64,000 nt of DNA, taken from Mycosarcoma maydis (taxonomy: Eukaryota; Basidiomycota; Ustilaginomycetes; Ustilaginales). The position numbers and the translations under genes were made by a program. Below the pieces are notes generated by a model. That model saw only the letters and a program-made list of their open reading frames with translations. It was not told where the DNA came from and ran no database searches. Location: contig NC_026490.1 of NCBI RefSeq assembly GCF_000328475.2, positions 62,001 to 126,000 of the forward strand, given 5' to 3'. Shown one piece after another: positions 62,182 to 64,000 of the stretch (position 1 is the stretch's first letter; each line of letters starts with the position of its first letter).

Positions 62182-64000
62182 ATGTCCCCCGCTGTTACGC
62201 GAGCCATAGCAGCAACCGCCAAGAAAGTCTCTACGGCCGACTCTGGTTCGCCATCCACTCCAAGCGCGGATTTCATCTCGATAGACGACGGCCGCCGTAG
62301 CTCCACTCCCTCTACTGCACGCCAACCGTTTGTGCCGAAACGCAAACCCAACAAACCTACTCCTTACGCCTATCTCCTTTCTGAGGCAAGCGCCAGTGTC
62401 GACTGCCTGCCAAACCCAACTCCAGCCCGAGGAAATAGCTTACTGATCAACAGTGGACACCATCTCAACGTGCCTGCCCGTCCTGCGTCTGCGCTTGAAA
62501 CTCATTTGTACCCCTCGCCACCAAATACCTCGTTGACTCATTCGCCGTCACCTCACCACTCACTTGCAGCATCTCAACGTCCAACACCGATTCCTCGAAC
62601 GACTCGATCCTCCTCACGCAGCTTTGGCTTGCAGAGTGTCGGAATCCCTCCTTCGAGCGCGCCCTGTTCAGCTGCCACAACACCAGTGCTCCAGACTCGG
62701 TCCGCATTCGCTACGACAGATTCTGAAATCCGAAAACCCCCGGTGCAGACCAGACCTCGATCACACACTCCCACTACCATGACAGCACACACCGCAGCCA
62801 CTCCTGCCATGCCCAGAATCAAAGCTGCTGTTTCTGCCGATGTGGCCGCTCGCATTCGGTCGCCCAAGAAGCATGCTTCTACCTCGGCGCTGAGGGCAAC
62901 CGCCAATCAAAGCACGCCTTTCAGTAGCAGCGGAAGCGGAGGAGGCATAAAGCCCGCTCACCCACTGCAACAGGCAACAGAGGCGTATGCATATTCGTCA
63001 TCCACTTGGCAGCAGCACACTGAAAGCAGCAAGGATGAGGCGGATCAGAACGGCGACAGCTCGTTTGTCTACGAAGCGGATGCTAATAATGAAAATGCCC
63101 ACACAGAGGCAACCGGACTCGAGACGGTTCAGGTGCACGTCCGACTGCGTCCTCCGAAACACGGCGAAGATTGCGCATGGGTAGCCAATCCGTATACCGG
63201 CACCGTCGCTCTCGAAGCAGCCATCGCAACCGGACGGACGCAGAGTGCCAGCTTGGGACCATTTACGTTTGACGGCATTCAAACAGGCTCGGCCAATCGT
63301 CCTGTTTACGTCTCGGTTGCGCGTCCGCTCGTACGTGCCGCACTCGACGGCTACGACGCCGTTGTGTTTGCCTACGGTCAGACCGCCTCTGGCAAGACCT
63401 TTACGCTATCGGGAGACGAAAAGGGGCAAGAGGCAGGCATTATTCCGCGCGCGGTTCGCGATATTTTCCGCGGCATCAGGCAAAGCTCTGCACGTCGAGA
63501 GTATCTTTTACGTGCCAGCTACCTGGAAATTTGGAACGAAGTGGTCAAAGATCTTCTTGAACCGAGCAATGTGCCTCAAGTTCGAGACGACAAGCGCCGA
63601 CGCGGCGGCAAGGGTACAACGGTGCAGCCGCTACGAGAAGAGATTGTCACGAGTCCAGCCCAGGTGAGGGAGCTGCTAGCGCGTGGTCAAGCGAACCGAC
63701 ACGTTGGAGCTACGGACTGGAACGAACGAAGCAGTCGATCGCACACGTGCTTTAAGATCACCATTGAGTCGTGGGAACGTGATCAAGATCAACGCAGTGC
63801 TGGAGCAGATGCTGCAGAAACGAGATACGGTAAAAAGGTGAGTGTCTCGGAACTGTGCCTCATCGACCTGGCAGGCAGCGAGAAATATGTCTCACAAGGA
63901 TCGGACCGTCGCGCGGAAGGTGCGCATATCAATAAGTCGCTTCTCACGCTAGGAAAAGTCATCTATGCCTTATCGGAGAAATCCGGTAGCACTGGTGTGC
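62182..64000 (+). CDS. Kinesin motor protein, kinesin-7 (CENP-E-like) candidate, 3' partial
   Basis: The frame is open from the ATG at 62182 to the right edge (606 codons so far). Residues 1-310 are a Ser/Thr/Pro-rich disordered extension before the motor. The motor begins at about residue 318 (VHVRLRPPK). The P-loop is AYGQTASGKTFTLSG (GQTASGKT at 399-406), switch I is NERSSRSHT (514-522) and switch II is LIDLAGSEK (from 560), followed by HINKSLLTLGKVIYAL. GQTASGKT with Ala-Ser in the P-loop is typical of the CENP-E/kinesin-7 group; N-terminal motor placement (after an extension) excludes kinesin-14. The subfamily is inferred; neck linker and coiled coil lie beyond the window. Kinesin-7 motors are plus-end directed and act at kinetochores or in polarised growth. 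Confidence 0.93.
   Translation, partial: MSPAVTRAIAATAKKVSTADSGSPSTPSADFISIDDGRRSSTPSTARQPFVPKRKPNKPTPYAYLLSEASASVDCLPNPTPARGNSLLINSGHHLNVPARPASALETHLYPSPPNTSLTHSPSPHHSLAASQRPTPIPRTTRSSSRSFGLQSVGIPPSSAPCSAATTPVLQTRSAFATTDSEIRKPPVQTRPRSHTPTTMTAHTAATPAMPRIKAAVSADVAARIRSPKKHASTSALRATANQSTPFSSSGSGGGIKPAHPLQQATEAYAYSSSTWQQHTESSKDEADQNGDSSFVYEADANNENAHTEATGLETVQVHVRLRPPKHGEDCAWVANPYTGTVALEAAIATGRTQSASLGPFTFDGIQTGSANRPVYVSVARPLVRAALDGYDAVVFAYGQTASGKTFTLSGDEKGQEAGIIPRAVRDIFRGIRQSSARREYLLRASYLEIWNEVVKDLLEPSNVPQVRDDKRRRGGKGTTVQPLREEIVTSPAQVRELLARGQANRHVGATDWNERSSRSHTCFKITIESWERDQDQRSAGADAAETRYGKKVSVSELCLIDLAGSEKYVSQGSDRRAEGAHINKSLLTLGKVIYALSEKSGSTGV

Overview
The window looks like nuclear chromosome sequence from a basidiomycete smut fungus (Ustilaginales, Ustilago/Sporisorium type). 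The evidence is long, mostly intron-poor genes with GC-rich codon use, short introns with GTAAGT/GTGAGT donors, and a set of housekeeping genes whose proteins read as fungal orthologues. No transposon, rRNA, tRNA, CRISPR array or prokaryote-style operon was seen. Two 100-base runs of N (9100-9199 and 57976-58075) are assembly gaps.

Layout, left to right: 3' end of a C-terminal-motor kinesin (kinesin-14, +); BFR2/AATF (-); NSP1/Nup62 nucleoporin with one intron (+); a 1004-residue disordered protein (-); a 2 kb gene-free stretch with a gap; mitochondrial ribosomal protein uL2m (-); a DNAJC9-like J protein with one intron (-); the GPI mannosyltransferase SMP3 (+); a polyglutamine membrane-anchored protein (-); a small Ser/Thr-rich GPI-type surface protein (+); a TTC27/Emw1 TPR protein (-); a URI/Bud27-like prefoldin protein (-); the UFD4/TRIP12 HECT ubiquitin ligase with one intron (-); a 2 kb gene-free stretch; the DEAD-box helicase DBP4 (-); a probable mitochondrial helical-repeat protein (+); a two-exon membrane-anchored helical protein (-); the PHD-JmjC demethylase JHD1 (+); a 3.3 kb gene-free stretch; a Mep-type ammonium transporter (+); a second gap; a four-helix membrane protein with an unresolved 5' end (+); and the 5' part of a CENP-E-like kinesin (kinesin-7, +) running off the right edge.

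The genes are individually transcribed and do not form one pathway. Themes that recur are ribosome biogenesis (BFR2, DBP4, uL2m), protein handling (J protein, TTC27, URI, UFD4), cell surface and nutrient uptake (SMP3, the GPI-type protein, the ammonium transporter) and microtubule motors at both edges. The most unusual item is the two-exon gene at 45180-48369. Its first exon encodes a membrane anchor followed by helices punctuated by proline at 11-, 15-, 19- and 26-residue steps, and its second exon ends in an Ala/Ser-rich tail with three SPTPE-containing repeats. Also notable are a Glu in place of the first twin-His residue of the ammonium transporter, a group of GATA-factor-type sites far upstream of it, and a dispersed intergenic word (TCACGATT and its complement) that recurs across nearly all non-coding stretches.
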